Shown here piece after piece: positions 17,199 to 25,116 of a stretch of 40,847 nucleotides of DNA. A program made the position numbers and the translations under genes. The notes under the pieces were generated by a model that was given only the letters and a program-made list of their open reading frames with translations, had not been told where the DNA came from and ran no database searches. Position 1 is the first letter of the stretch. Each line of letters opens with the position of its first letter. This stretch comes from Castellaniella sp. (GTDB lineage: Bacteria > Pseudomonadota > Gammaproteobacteria > Burkholderiales > Burkholderiaceae_B): positions 1 to 40,847 of the forward strand of contig NZ_SCQN01000017.1 of the NCBI RefSeq assembly GCF_004321985.1, in the 5' to 3' direction.

Positions 17199-18737
17199 AT
17201 GGTGACCCAGGATCAGCACGCCGTCCTCGCATTTTTGACGAACCCGCTCAGCCATGGCGATGCGGCGCTGAATATTCACACGACAGAAACGCACCTGTCT
17301 GTAATTATTTTCGTTGGTTCGCGGGTTTTCAAACTGAAGCGTGCCGTGCGTCTGCCGTATGTGGATTTCTCGACACCGCAGCGCCGGTTGGAGGCATGTC
17401 ACCGAGAATTGGCCTTGAATCGGCGCACTGCACCGCAGCTTTATGTCGCCGTTCGGCAAATCACCCGCGAGGCGGATGGTCGCCTGGTATTTGACGGCCC
17501 AGGCGAGCTTTTCGATGCAGTAGTTGAGATGGTTCGCTTCGACGAGGATGCTTTATTCGACAGGCTGGCGGTGCGGGGTCAGCTGACCCCGATCGTACTG
17601 ACCGAGCTCGCCGGCATCATCGCCCGGTTTCATGCGGAGGCTGCCATTGATCGTCACGGTGGCGGTGCGGATCGGATAGCCGCGGTGCTGACTACGAACG
17701 AAGAATCGCTGACCGTCAGCGGCATCTTCCTCCCTGCAACAATCGCGACACTCACCACGAATCTATGGCGAGCTTTCGACGAGCATGTTGCACTCTTGAA
17801 TGCGCGCGCACGAGAGGGCAAAGTACGGCGCTGTCATGGAGATCTCCATCTGCGCAACATCTGTCTGGTGCAAGGCGTTCCAACCTTGTTCGACTGCGTC
17901 GAATTTGATGAGGCGCTGGGCACAGTTGACGTGCTGTACGATCTGGCTTTCCTGCTCATGGATCTGTGGCATCTCGGCCTGGCGTCTGATGCCAATCTCG
18001 TTTTTAACCGTTACCTGGATGAGCGCAACGAGGTGGACGGCTTGTCGCTGCTCCCATTTTTCATGGCAGTGCGGGCGTCGATCCGTGCCCACGTCACTGC
18101 CCAGCTAGCGTCGCAGGCGACTGGACAACAGCGAGATGACCTTGCGGCCGAGGCAGAGTCCTACGCGGCCCTGGCGCTTCGCTTGCTGGCTCCGGTGTCG
18201 GTACGGTTGGTGGCTATCGGTGGCCTGAGCGGCACAGGCAAGTCAACCGTGGCAGCAGCCATTGCGCACACAATCGGACCTGCGCCCGGTGCGCGCGTCG
18301 TGGCCAGTGATCGTATCCGCAAGCGCTGCTATGGTGTGTCGGCACAGACCCGTCTTCCAGCGCAAGCCTATCACCTTGCGGTGTCGCAACGAGTCTACGC
18401 GGCCCTGGCTCGAAACGTACGAGTGGTTCTGTCGGCTGGTCATGGCGCGGTAGCGGATGCGGTGTATGACCGTGCCGACGAGCGAGATCGGATCGAACGC
18501 ATCGCGCTGGAGACCGGTGTTCCCTTTACCGGCATCTGGCTGTACGCCCAGCCGGCACAGCTGTTTTCGCGGGTTGATCAGCGCTCTGGCGACCCGTCCG
18601 ACGCGACAGCCGAGGTCGTCCGCGAACAGCTCGCGCGCGACTGCGGGCGGCTTGCCTGGCTGCAGATTGACGCGAGTAGCACCGTTGCGGCCGCTGCGGC
18701 ACACATTGCCCAGGTGTTGGCGGTTCCTGATACCTGA
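17199..18737 (+). CDS. Aminoglycoside-phosphotransferase-like domain fused to P-loop kinase
   Basis: This 512-residue cytoplasmic protein has two catalytic modules. The N-terminal part (about 1-320) has an APH/choline-kinase-like fold: VFKLKRAVRLPYVDF around the ATP lysine, Brenner motif RCHGDLHLRNIC, then LFDCVEFDEALGTVDVLYDLAFL supplying the metal-binding Asp. The C-terminal part (about 335-505) is a P-loop kinase with Walker A GGLSGTGKST and a VVASDRIRKRCYG segment typical of gluconate-kinase-like and AAA_33 proteins. The family is widespread and its substrate is unknown. An antibiotic-resistance role is unlikely. It is convergent with rluE (22-bp gap) and follows the low-oxygen block, where such fusions are often found. 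Confidence 0.87.
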   Translation: MVTQDQHAVLAFLTNPLSHGDAALNIHTTETHLSVIIFVGSRVFKLKRAVRLPYVDFSTPQRRLEACHRELALNRRTAPQLYVAVRQITREADGRLVFDGPGELFDAVVEMVRFDEDALFDRLAVRGQLTPIVLTELAGIIARFHAEAAIDRHGGGADRIAAVLTTNEESLTVSGIFLPATIATLTTNLWRAFDEHVALLNARAREGKVRRCHGDLHLRNICLVQGVPTLFDCVEFDEALGTVDVLYDLAFLLMDLWHLGLASDANLVFNRYLDERNEVDGLSLLPFFMAVRASIRAHVTAQLASQATGQQRDDLAAEAESYAALALRLLAPVSVRLVAIGGLSGTGKSTVAAAIAHTIGPAPGARVVASDRIRKRCYGVSAQTRLPAQAYHLAVSQRVYAALARNVRVVLSAGHGAVADAVYDRADERDRIERIALETGVPFTGIWLYAQPAQLFSRVDQRSGDPSDATAEVVREQLARDCGRLAWLQIDASSTVAAAAAHIAQVLAVPDT

Positions 18738-18759
18738 GTTCAGGTCGGCCCGAGCGCTG

Positions 18760-19416
18760 CTAGGCCACGTCGCGCCACTGGCCGGGAGGCAGTTCATCCA
18801 GGCTCCAGGGCCCGATGCGAATTCTGACCAGGCGCAGCGTAGGCAACCCCACGGCGGCCGTCATGTGGCGCACCTGGCGGTTGCGGCCTTCGTGGATCGT
18901 CACTTCCAGCCAGGCGGTTGGGATATTTTTGCGGAAACGCACTGGTGGGTCGCGCGGCCATAGCGGAGGTTCTGCGATGGTCTTCACCTGTGCCGGCAGT
19001 GTAGGGCCGTCCTTCAGTATCACCCCCGCGCGCAGGCGTTGCAGCTGGGCTTCGTCCGGCTCTCCTTCCACCTGCACCCAGTACGTTTTCGCCATCTTGT
19101 GCTGGGGGTCGGCAATGCGCGCCTGCAGGCGTCCGTCGTTGGTCAGCAGAAGCAGGCCTTCGCTGTCGCGGTCCAGCCGCCCAGCCGGGTAGACGTCCGG
19201 TACATCCACGAAATCTTTCAGCGTGGCGCGCCCCTGGTCGTCTGTGAACTGCGTCAGCACGCCGAAAGGTTTGTTGAGGATCAGCAGCCGAGGCTGCGTG
19301 GGCGGCGCCTTGGTGGCACGGTGGGGACGGATGGGCCTGTGGCGGCCAGGTGGCGCGGAATAGGGCATGGGGTGTCCAGGGCTGGAAGTGTGCGTTCGGG
19401 GCAACCACCGCATCAT
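18760..19416 (-). CDS. rluE: 23S rRNA pseudouridine(2457) synthase RluE
   Basis: This 218-residue enzyme of the RsuA/RluE family isomerises a uridine of 23S r[20 protein letters not shown] opens the catalytic domain. [17 protein letters not shown] holds the catalytic Asp82. [11 protein letters not shown] and [22 protein letters not shown] complete the family pattern. There is no S4 domain, as in RluE. About 40 basic/proline-rich residues precede the domain, and the start is uncertain: ATGs at 19416 and 16 codons further in are both possible, and neither has a strong ribosome binding site. Confidence 0.9.
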   Translation of the reverse strand: MMRWLPRTHTSSPGHPMPYSAPPGRHRPIRPHRATKAPPTQPRLLILNKPFGVLTQFTDDQGRATLKDFVDVPDVYPAGRLDRDSEGLLLLTNDGRLQARIADPQHKMAKTYWVQVEGEPDEAQLQRLRAGVILKDGPTLPAQVKTIAEPPLWPRDPPVRFRKNIPTAWLEVTIHEGRNRQVRHMTAAVGLPTLRLVRIRIGPWSLDELPPGQWRDVA

Positions 19417-19550
19417 CGCACCAGTTGACCAGACTTGGGACAGCTTTTTTTATCGGTGGTCCTGCCGTCAGCGACGATTTCATGTCTGAGCGACCCAGCC
19501 AGCATCAACCAGAACGGAAATCGCGCGGCTGCTGGTCGCGCCCCTGAGGA

Positions 19551-19605
19551 TATGTACTTTGCATCTAGGGTTAACCCGTACATAATTCGGTATTCTGATT
19601 AGAAT
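19551..19605. promoter_or_regulatory. Nested palindromes upstream of the MmgE/PrpD operon
   Basis: TATGTAC (19551-19557) pairs with GTACATA (19578-19584). The perfect palindrome GGGTTAACCC (19568-19577) lies inside that repeat, and a further repeat ATTCT-N4-AGAAT follows at 19592-19605. They end 80 bp upstream of the MmgE/PrpD start codon, where a promoter and operator are expected. No regulator gene is adjacent. Confidence 0.45.
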
Positions 19606-19684
19606 GAGAAGCGTTACGAATCATCAAGTCGATTTCAACGCTTGCCTTCGGGGCGCTGCGCTGCAAATCGGCAGGGAGAACCAG

Positions 19685-21088
19685 ATGACAGAAGCCAGAA
19701 CGGAGGTCCAACGTCTTGCCGGGTTTGCCGCGCAGGCAAAGCTCGAAGACCTGAGCCCTGAGGCGCTCGAGCAGCTCAAGATTCGAGTGCTGGATACGGT
19801 GGGCGTGGCCATCGGGGCGCTGGATGCGCCGCCGATCGTCGCCATTCGTTCGCTGATCGACGAGCTTGGCGGCAAGCCCGCCTGCACCCTGGTGGGCGGC
19901 GGCCGCACGAGCCCGGAGCTCGCGGCATTCTTCACGAGCGCGCTCAGCCGCTACCTCGACTTCATGGATGCTTACATCGCCCCGGGCGAGACGAATCATC
20001 CGTCAGACAACCTCGGGGCCGTGCTTGCCGCGGCAGAAAGCGCAGGGGCCTCGGGGGCGGAGCTGCTCGTAGCGCTTGCCGTGGCCTACCAGGTGCACAC
20101 GCGGCTGTCCGATGTGGCGCCGGTGCGCGCGCGTGGCTTCGACCACACGACGCAGGGCAATTTCGCGGCAGCCGTGGCGGCGGCGCGCGCGATGGGGCTG
20201 CCGCAGGCGCAGATTGCGAATGCCGCGGCCATTGCCGGGACGGCCAATGTGGCGCTGCGCGTGACGCGCACCGGTGTGCTCAGCAACTGGAAGGGCCTCG
20301 CCTACGCACACGTCTCCAAGGAAGCCGTCTTCGCGGCGCATCTGGCGGCCCATGGAATCACCGGGCCGGAGGCGGTTTTCGAAGGCAACAAGGGTTTCAA
20401 GGAGACGGTTTCCGGCCCGTTCACGATTGACTGGCAGGCTGAGGACCTCGAGCGCGTACGTCAGACCATCGTCAAGAAGCACAACGCCGAAATCCACTCG
20501 CAGTCGGCGCTGGATGCAGCGCAAGAGATTCGCGCCTCGAACGCCTTCCATGTCGAGGCAATCGACCGCGTGCGGCTACGCACCTTCCAGGTGGCCTATT
20601 CAATCATCGGCGGCGGTGAAGAGGGCGACAAGCGTAGCGTCCAGACCAAGGAGGACGCCGATCATTCCCTGCCGTGGATGCTGGCGGTCGTCCTGCTGGA
20701 TGGCAAGCTCACGCCTGCGCAATACACGGCGGCGCGCATCAGTGCGCACGACGTGCAGGCGCTCATGCAGCGCATCACCATCACCCCCGATGCGGCGCTC
20801 TCGGCGCAGTTCCCGCAGCACATGCCTGCGGAACTGGAGATCGTCCTGCGGGATGGCACGACGCTGCAGGCCTCGCGCAAGGCCTATCGCGGGTTCTACA
20901 CCGATCCGCTCGACTGGGGCGAAGCGCGCACCAAGTTCGACGAGCTCGCGGCGCCTTTCGCCGATCAGGCGCTGCGCGACGAGCTCGCGGAAATCATCCA
21001 CCACCTCGAGCGGCATCGCAGCGTGGATCTGACGGCAGCTCTTGCCCGTGTCAGTCGCACGCGCAAGGGCGCCGACCTTCATTCGTAG
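19685..21088 (+). CDS. MmgE/PrpD family dehydratase or decarboxylase-like protein
   Basis: This 467-residue protein belongs to the family of 2-methylcitrate dehydratase and cis-aconitate decarboxylase. The pattern begins VLDTVGVAIGALDAPPI, followed by SRYLDFMDAYIAPGETNHPSDNLGAVLAAAE, and includes GFDHTTQGNFAAAVAAARAMGLP, IAGTANVALRVTR and LSNWKGLAYAHVSKEAVFAAHLAAHGITGPEAVFEG. I chose the ATG at 19685 (MTEARTEVQ), preceded by AGGGAGAA, rather than the upstream in-frame ATG. It is the first gene of a three-gene unit with a ComA-like protein (13-bp gap) and an NDH-2-like flavoprotein. No other prp genes are present, so propionate catabolism is unlikely. The substrate is probably a hydroxy- or unsaturated carboxylate. 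Confidence 0.9.
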   Translation: MTEARTEVQRLAGFAAQAKLEDLSPEALEQLKIRVLDTVGVAIGALDAPPIVAIRSLIDELGGKPACTLVGGGRTSPELAAFFTSALSRYLDFMDAYIAPGETNHPSDNLGAVLAAAESAGASGAELLVALAVAYQVHTRLSDVAPVRARGFDHTTQGNFAAAVAAARAMGLPQAQIANAAAIAGTANVALRVTRTGVLSNWKGLAYAHVSKEAVFAAHLAAHGITGPEAVFEGNKGFKETVSGPFTIDWQAEDLERVRQTIVKKHNAEIHSQSALDAAQEIRASNAFHVEAIDRVRLRTFQVAYSIIGGGEEGDKRSVQTKEDADHSLPWMLAVVLLDGKLTPAQYTAARISAHDVQALMQRITITPDAALSAQFPQHMPAELEIVLRDGTTLQASRKAYRGFYTDPLDWGEARTKFDELAAPFADQALRDELAEIIHHLERHRSVDLTAALARVSRTRKGADLHS

Positions 21089-21101
21089 CAAGGAGAAAGC
21101 A

Positions 21102-21947
21102 ATGGCTGACATGACTGCACACGATGTTTCGTTCAATTTCGTGCCGCGCGCCTGGCGCCCGGCCAAACCCCGCACCTTCGGCATTACCGAAGTGCGCGCA
21201 CCGTACTATGCTACCTTTGGCACGCGTCACCTGATGGACGTCTTCGAGGCGGCCGGGCAGTGGATCGATGGCATCAAGTGGGCGGGGGGTTCGTTTTCGC
21301 TCATGCCGCGCCAACAGGTGAAGGCGATGAATGACGTCGCTCACGCCAATGGCGCGTATGTGTCTTCCGGCGGCTGGATCGAAACCGTCCTGCGCTATGG
21401 TGATGCGGCGGTCGATCAGTACTTGGCGGAGGCCAAGGACGTGGGCTTCGATGTCATCGAGGTTTCCACCGGCTTCATCATGGTGCCCACCAGCGGGCTC
21501 GAGCGCCTGGTGAAGCGCGTTGTCGCCGCAGGCCTGAAGGCGAAGCCAGAACTGGGCATTCAGATCGGCTCCGGCGGGGATTCGGGCGAAGCCGAGCTTG
21601 CCGCCGAGGCGAAGAAAGACATCGGCGACCTCATTGACCGGGGCAAGCGCGCCCTCGATGCCGGCGCCTCCATCATCATGATCGAGTCCGAGGGCATCAC
21701 CGAGAATGTTGTGCAATGGAATACCGCGGCGGCCGCAGCCATCATCAACGGGCTGGGCATCGAAAACGTCATGTTCGAAGCGGCTGACGGGCCGGTTTTC
21801 GAGTGGTACATCAAGAACTACGGGAACGAGGTGAACCTTTTCGTCGACCATAGCCAGATCCTGCAACTCGAGGCGTTGCGCCAGAACATCTGGGGCAACA
21901 AGAGCACCTGGGGGCGCGTGATCAACCCGGCTCCCGCCAGGGGCTGA
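21102..21947 (+). CDS. ComA-like (phosphosulfolactate synthase family) TIM-barrel protein
   Basis: This 281-residue protein belongs to the ComA/Hsa32 family. Archaeal ComA adds sulfite to phosphoenolpyruvate on the way to coenzyme M, while plant Hsa32 has a heat-tolerance role. Matching segments are QWIDGIKWAGGSF, the DVGFDVIEVSTGF block, LDAGASIIMIESEGI, ENVMFEAADGPVFEWYIKNYGNEVNLFVDHSQILQLEALR and STWGRV. Ribosome binding site AAGGAG. No other coenzyme M biosynthesis gene is nearby and Betaproteobacteria are not known to make it by this route. The protein may therefore do a related carboxylate or sulfonate reaction linked to the MmgE/PrpD partner. Confidence 0.88.
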   Translation: MADMTAHDVSFNFVPRAWRPAKPRTFGITEVRAPYYATFGTRHLMDVFEAAGQWIDGIKWAGGSFSLMPRQQVKAMNDVAHANGAYVSSGGWIETVLRYGDAAVDQYLAEAKDVGFDVIEVSTGFIMVPTSGLERLVKRVVAAGLKAKPELGIQIGSGGDSGEAELAAEAKKDIGDLIDRGKRALDAGASIIMIESEGITENVVQWNTAAAAAIINGLGIENVMFEAADGPVFEWYIKNYGNEVNLFVDHSQILQLEALRQNIWGNKSTWGRVINPAPARG

Positions 21948-21960
21948 CAGCCGTGGCGTG

Positions 21961-23358
21961 ATGGACTTTAGAGACACCCTCCCGCACGTCGTCATTCTGG
22001 GCGGCGGCTTCGGCGGCCTCTGGGCGGCCCGCGCACTGGCCCGTGCGTCGGTGCGCATTACGCTCGTGGACCGCTCGAACCATCACGTCTTCCAGCCGCT
22101 GCTCTATCAGGTGGCCGGCGCGGGGCTGTCGGGCACCGACATCGCCGCGCCGCTGCGCCACATCCTGCGGCGGCAGCGTAATGTCACGGTCTGGATGGAT
22201 GAGGTGAGCGGCATCGATGTGGCACATCGGCGTGTGTTCGCAGGGCAACGCGAGCTGACCTACGATTGGCTGGTGGTGGCGACCGGGTCGTTGCCCACGT
22301 GGTTTGGCCACGCCCAGTGGGCGCGACATGCTCCTGGCCTGAAGACGCTGGACGATGCACTGGTGATTCGGCGTCGCCTCCTGTCCGCTTTTGAGGCGGC
22401 TGAGCGCGAGCCCGATCCCGTGCAACGTGCACGCTGGCTTTCCTTCGTGATCGTGGGTGGCGGCCCCACGGGCGTGGAGCTCGCCGGTACACTCCTGGAA
22501 ATCGCGCGTCACACGCTGCCGCGTGAGTTCCGCAAGGCGCATCCCGGAGAAGCGGCCGTGCATCTCATCGAGGCCGGCAAACGGCTGCTGCCCGCCATGC
22601 CCGAGCGCCTGTCCGCGCTGGCGCGCGCAAAGCTCGAACAGATGGGCGCCTGTGTCCACCTGGACACGGCCGTGAGCGACGTGAGCGCGGCCGGCGTGCA
22701 GACGGCGCACGGCGCCATTTCGGCACGCACCGTGCTTTGGGCAGCCGGCACGGTCGCCTCGCCGCTTGGCCGGGACCTTGCTGTGGGCCGGGATTTTTCT
22801 ACCGTCCTCGATCGTGCGGGGAGGGTCCGTGTGCAACCGGACTTGTCACTGCCCGGCCACCCCGAGGTCTTCGTCGTGGGCGACCTGGCGCTTTGCGAGT
22901 CCGACGGGCGGCGCGTGCCGGGCGTGGCACCCGCGGCCAAGCAAATGGGGCGCCATGCCGGGCGGGCCATCCGTGCACGGCTGGCTGGCAGGGTACCGCC
23001 TGCGTTCCGCTACCATGATGACGGCACACTCGCGAGCATCAGCCGGGCTTCGGCCGTGGTCCGGCTGCGCGGCCTGCAGCTTCACGGACTACCGGGCTGG
23101 CTCTTCTGGTTGTTTGCCCATGTCTTCTTCCTGATCGGCTTTCGCAATCGCCTGGCGGTCCTGTGGAACTGGGCCTGGTCTTATTTCACCTGGCAGCGCA
23201 ACGCGCGGATCATCGTGGGACCTGATCCGCCGGCGGAGAGTGCACCACCGCCGGCGTCAGGAAGTTTACTTGCCCTGGATGAAATCCATGATCGGCGGGA
23301 AAGTGAACGCGAATCCGATGATGAGCAGCACGAACGAGATAATGCTGACGTTTCGTAG
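21961..23358 (+). CDS. Type II NADH dehydrogenase-like flavoprotein
   Basis: This 465-residue FAD enzyme of the NDH-2 family passes electrons from NAD(P)H to quinone at the membrane without pumping protons. The FAD site is VVILGGGFGGLWAARAL, and HHVFQPLLYQVA is the NDH-2 hallmark. The NAD site is VIVGGGPTGVELAG. EVFVVGDLA and VAPAAKQMGRHAGRAI follow. A hydrophobic stretch (LPGWLFWLFAHVFFLIGF) near the C-terminus serves as membrane anchor. The last 31 codons lie antisense to the end of the convergent membrane-protein gene and encode a hydrophilic tail unlike the family, so the natural end may have been lost or extended. It is the third gene of the MmgE/PrpD unit. Confidence 0.92.
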   Translation: MDFRDTLPHVVILGGGFGGLWAARALARASVRITLVDRSNHHVFQPLLYQVAGAGLSGTDIAAPLRHILRRQRNVTVWMDEVSGIDVAHRRVFAGQRELTYDWLVVATGSLPTWFGHAQWARHAPGLKTLDDALVIRRRLLSAFEAAEREPDPVQRARWLSFVIVGGGPTGVELAGTLLEIARHTLPREFRKAHPGEAAVHLIEAGKRLLPAMPERLSALARAKLEQMGACVHLDTAVSDVSAAGVQTAHGAISARTVLWAAGTVASPLGRDLAVGRDFSTVLDRAGRVRVQPDLSLPGHPEVFVVGDLALCESDGRRVPGVAPAAKQMGRHAGRAIRARLAGRVPPAFRYHDDGTLASISRASAVVRLRGLQLHGLPGWLFWLFAHVFFLIGFRNRLAVLWNWAWSYFTWQRNARIIVGPDPPAESAPPPASGSLLALDEIHDRRESERESDDEQHERDNADVS

Positions 23359-23619
23359 GTTCACATCGGCCTCTGCCCAGCGTCTGGACAAGATCGCCCA
23401 CGCCACCAGCCAGACGACGATGGCGCCGGTTGAAACGCCCGATAGGGTGCCAGTCGGGTTGTAGATGTTGAAGAAATTGCCGACACTCTTGAACGCGTCT
23501 CCCAGCAGGGAGAAGATACCCATCGCTGCGCAGCCGATACCCGCCGCCAACAAGGCGGCAGCACCGGGGCCGTTACGGAGTTGGCCGATTTCGTTGTTTG
23601 TGGTGTTCGTCATCATCAT
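23266..23619 (-). CDS. Small three-helix membrane protein of unknown function
   Basis: I do not recognise the family. The 117-residue product has three likely membrane segments: AALLAAGIGCAAMGIFSLLG (about 21-40), GAIVVWLVAWAILS (about 65-80) and VSIISFVLLIIGFAFTFPP (about 91-110). A soluble loop FKSVGNFFNIYNPTG lies between the first two. GGAGA precedes a run of three ATGs, so the exact start is uncertain by two codons. It overlaps the end of the upstream membrane-protein gene, so the two are translated together and probably form one complex. Its 3' end overlaps the convergent NDH-2 gene by 93 bp. Confidence 0.75.
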   Translation of the reverse strand: MMMTNTTNNEIGQLRNGPGAAALLAAGIGCAAMGIFSLLGDAFKSVGNFFNIYNPTGTLSGVSTGAIVVWLVAWAILSRRWAEADVNLRNVSIISFVLLIIGFAFTFPPIMDFIQGK

Positions 23620-24182
23620 TCTCCGTTCATCAAATGGATGTTTTGGCCGCCGCGCACGGGGGCAAACTTATTGAGGAAGGCACCGAATGCTCCGGCGGCC
23701 CCTGTGGCGATGAATGCCGCGATGACGAAGACCAGAACGGCCTTACGCAAGCCGGCGAACTTGGCCAGGCTGGTGCCGTATTTGCCATAGATGTAAGCGA
23801 CCATCGTCATCGCAATAGGAGCGATCCAGGCAACGTGCTCCTTCCACTCCATTCCAAAATCGTGCCAGCCCGAGGTGCTGGGACTCGACAGCAATAGTTG
23901 TCGAGGGAAACCCGAAAGGTCGGTCGTGCCGGTGGGGGCGATGGCGCGGTACCAGGGGTAGACGATATAGGCTCCAGAAAATACCGTCAGCCATGCCAGC
24001 ACAACCATGCCGACAAGGTACACCCGCATCAACGTCTGCGAGTTGCGGTCGACAGAACCAACGGGGCCGCCGGCCGTCGAGCGATAGAACTCCGCGATGG
24101 CGCCACTGAAGGCCAGCATGAACAGAGCGCCAAAACCCATGCCGTGCAAGACGGTGAGGAGGTCTCGAAATGACATTTCCAT
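23616..24182 (-). CDS. Four-helix membrane protein with intramembrane histidines, unknown function
   Basis: I do not recognise the family. The 188-residue product has four predicted helices: TM1 about 8-30 (LTVLHGMGFGALFMLAFSGA), TM2 about 52-75 (RVYLVGMVVLAWLTVFSGAY), TM3 about 116-133 (VAWIAPIAMTMVAYIYG) and TM4 about 147-170. His13 lies in TM1. The segment SGWHDFGMEWKEH at the start of TM3 carries two more histidines, so a b-type heme or metal site is conceivable; that is inference only. The start follows AAGGAGAAG. A FixK-type site lies 226 bp upstream. It is cotranscribed with the smaller membrane protein and may be a low-oxygen respiratory or transport module. Confidence 0.78.
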   Translation of the reverse strand: MEMSFRDLLTVLHGMGFGALFMLAFSGAIAEFYRSTAGGPVGSVDRNSQTLMRVYLVGMVVLAWLTVFSGAYIVYPWYRAIAPTGTTDLSGFPRQLLLSSPSTSGWHDFGMEWKEHVAWIAPIAMTMVAYIYGKYGTSLAKFAGLRKAVLVFVIAAFIATGAAGAFGAFLNKFAPVRGGQNIHLMNGE

Positions 24183-24713
24183 GATGACTTCTCCTTCTTG
24201 GTTAATACGCCAATTGATAGACTAGTAGAACCAGATACGGTTCTTCGCGTCGGCGTCTTACTGTCGTGGTTCAGATGAGAACAAGACGTGATTGTGTTTG
24301 CCGATGTTGTATAAACCTCCCATGCATGCACTTCAGTGCGGCACTGCTGTCGAATTTGTTTTCCGAATTCGATAATGAAAAGAATAATGCTGCGCACCAA
24401 CGCGATGTTGCGTTAGATCAACTTATCGAGTTGTCGGCGCCGTCGGTTTTGATGATGCGCCAGTAACGGAAACATTCCGACGGGTTAAAGTATTCGAGGA
24501 CCAGCGAATCATTACGGCACATCATTTTTCGTATGGCACTTATTTCGATAACGGCGAAAAGGCCTTCGTGGCGGAGAGGCTTCGAGCCTGGTCGGCCTGG
24601 CGGTCCCCGTCATGCGCTGGCGAGCTGGTCAGAGACGTATTCAAGATGGCCTGCGGGCCGAAAAAGAAGCTGCACACGCTGCAGAGGTGAGCGTGCCTCT
24701 GCACAAGACAGCG
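24183..24713. other. Intergenic region upstream of the membrane-protein pair
   Basis: This 531-bp gap lies between the membrane-protein unit and the end of the peptidase gene. It holds the FixK-type site at 24408-24421. An open plus-strand frame runs from about 24397 to 24690 but has no start codon and no recognisable product. No terminator or RNA gene was found. Confidence 0.5.
24408..24421 (-). promoter_or_regulatory. FixK-type binding site upstream of the membrane-protein pair
   Basis: The minus strand reads TTGATCTAACGCAA, the same TTGAT-N4-CGCAA form as the site upstream of the acyl-CoA synthetase gene. It fits TTGA-N6-(T/G)CAA exactly. It is far (226 bp) from the start codon, so a leader of nearly 200 nt or another arrangement is needed. 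Confidence 0.55.
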
Positions 24714-25115
24714 CTACAGCCAGCGCTTGACTGCGACCCCGCTGATGCGCGACGCCGGCACGAAGGGCTGCGTCCAGACGCGCGAGTCGGTTGATTCCCG
24801 CAGGTTGTCGCCAACGACGAAGTAGTGGCCGTCCGGGACGCGCCATCTGCACACATGCGCCCCGGCAACCCGCGGACAGTCGTCCCACGGACAATCGTTG
24901 ACATATAGGCGCCCGGCTTCGAGTTCGACGACATCGCCTGGCCCGGCGGCGATCCGCTTGACGTACAGAGCGCCAGGCACGGTCGCGGTGAGCACGACGA
25001 CGTCGCCGACAGCGACGCGCCGACCCGCTGGGCGCGTCAGCAGTATCTGACCGGCGTGCAGCGTCGGCTGCATCGAGCGGCCGTGGATACGGACCAGGGG
25101 GATCCAGCGCGCCAT
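24714..25115 (-). CDS. S26-family signal peptidase without membrane anchor (SodX-like)
   Basis: This 133-residue serine protease of the signal peptidase I clan has box B HGRSMQPTLHAGQ with nucleophile Ser14, VGDVVVL, general base Lys53 in LYVKRIAAGPGD, and box E VVGDNLRESTDSRVW. Only 13 residues precede the catalytic serine and there is no membrane helix, unlike LepB. This resembles the soluble peptidase SodX, which trims the nickel superoxide dismutase precursor. The ATG at 25115 overlaps the upstream stop (TGACATG), so translation is coupled. A longer in-frame reading upstream is only the out-of-frame shadow of the partner gene's His-rich tail. The neighbour is its likely substrate. Confidence 0.88.
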   Translation of the reverse strand: MARWIPLVRIHGRSMQPTLHAGQILLTRPAGRRVAVGDVVVLTATVPGALYVKRIAAGPGDVVELEAGRLYVNDCPWDDCPRVAGAHVCRWRVPDGHYFVVGDNLRESTDSRVWTQPFVPASRISGVAVKRWL

Positions 25116-25116
25116 G

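Noticed and set aside
21102-21947. Coenzyme M biosynthesis
   Set aside because: Only the ComA-like step is present, with no comB, comC, comD or comE neighbour.
21051-22836. Two long minus-strand open frames (335 and 304 residues) antisense to the ComA-like and NDH-2 genes
   Set aside because: Both are shadows; their products are low-complexity and the plus-strand genes have clear family motifs and ribosome binding sites.
24397-24690. Open plus-strand frame between the membrane-protein and peptidase genes
   Set aside because: No start codon or ribosome binding site, and the product (with ITAHHFSYGTYFDNG) was not recognised; too little to call a gene.
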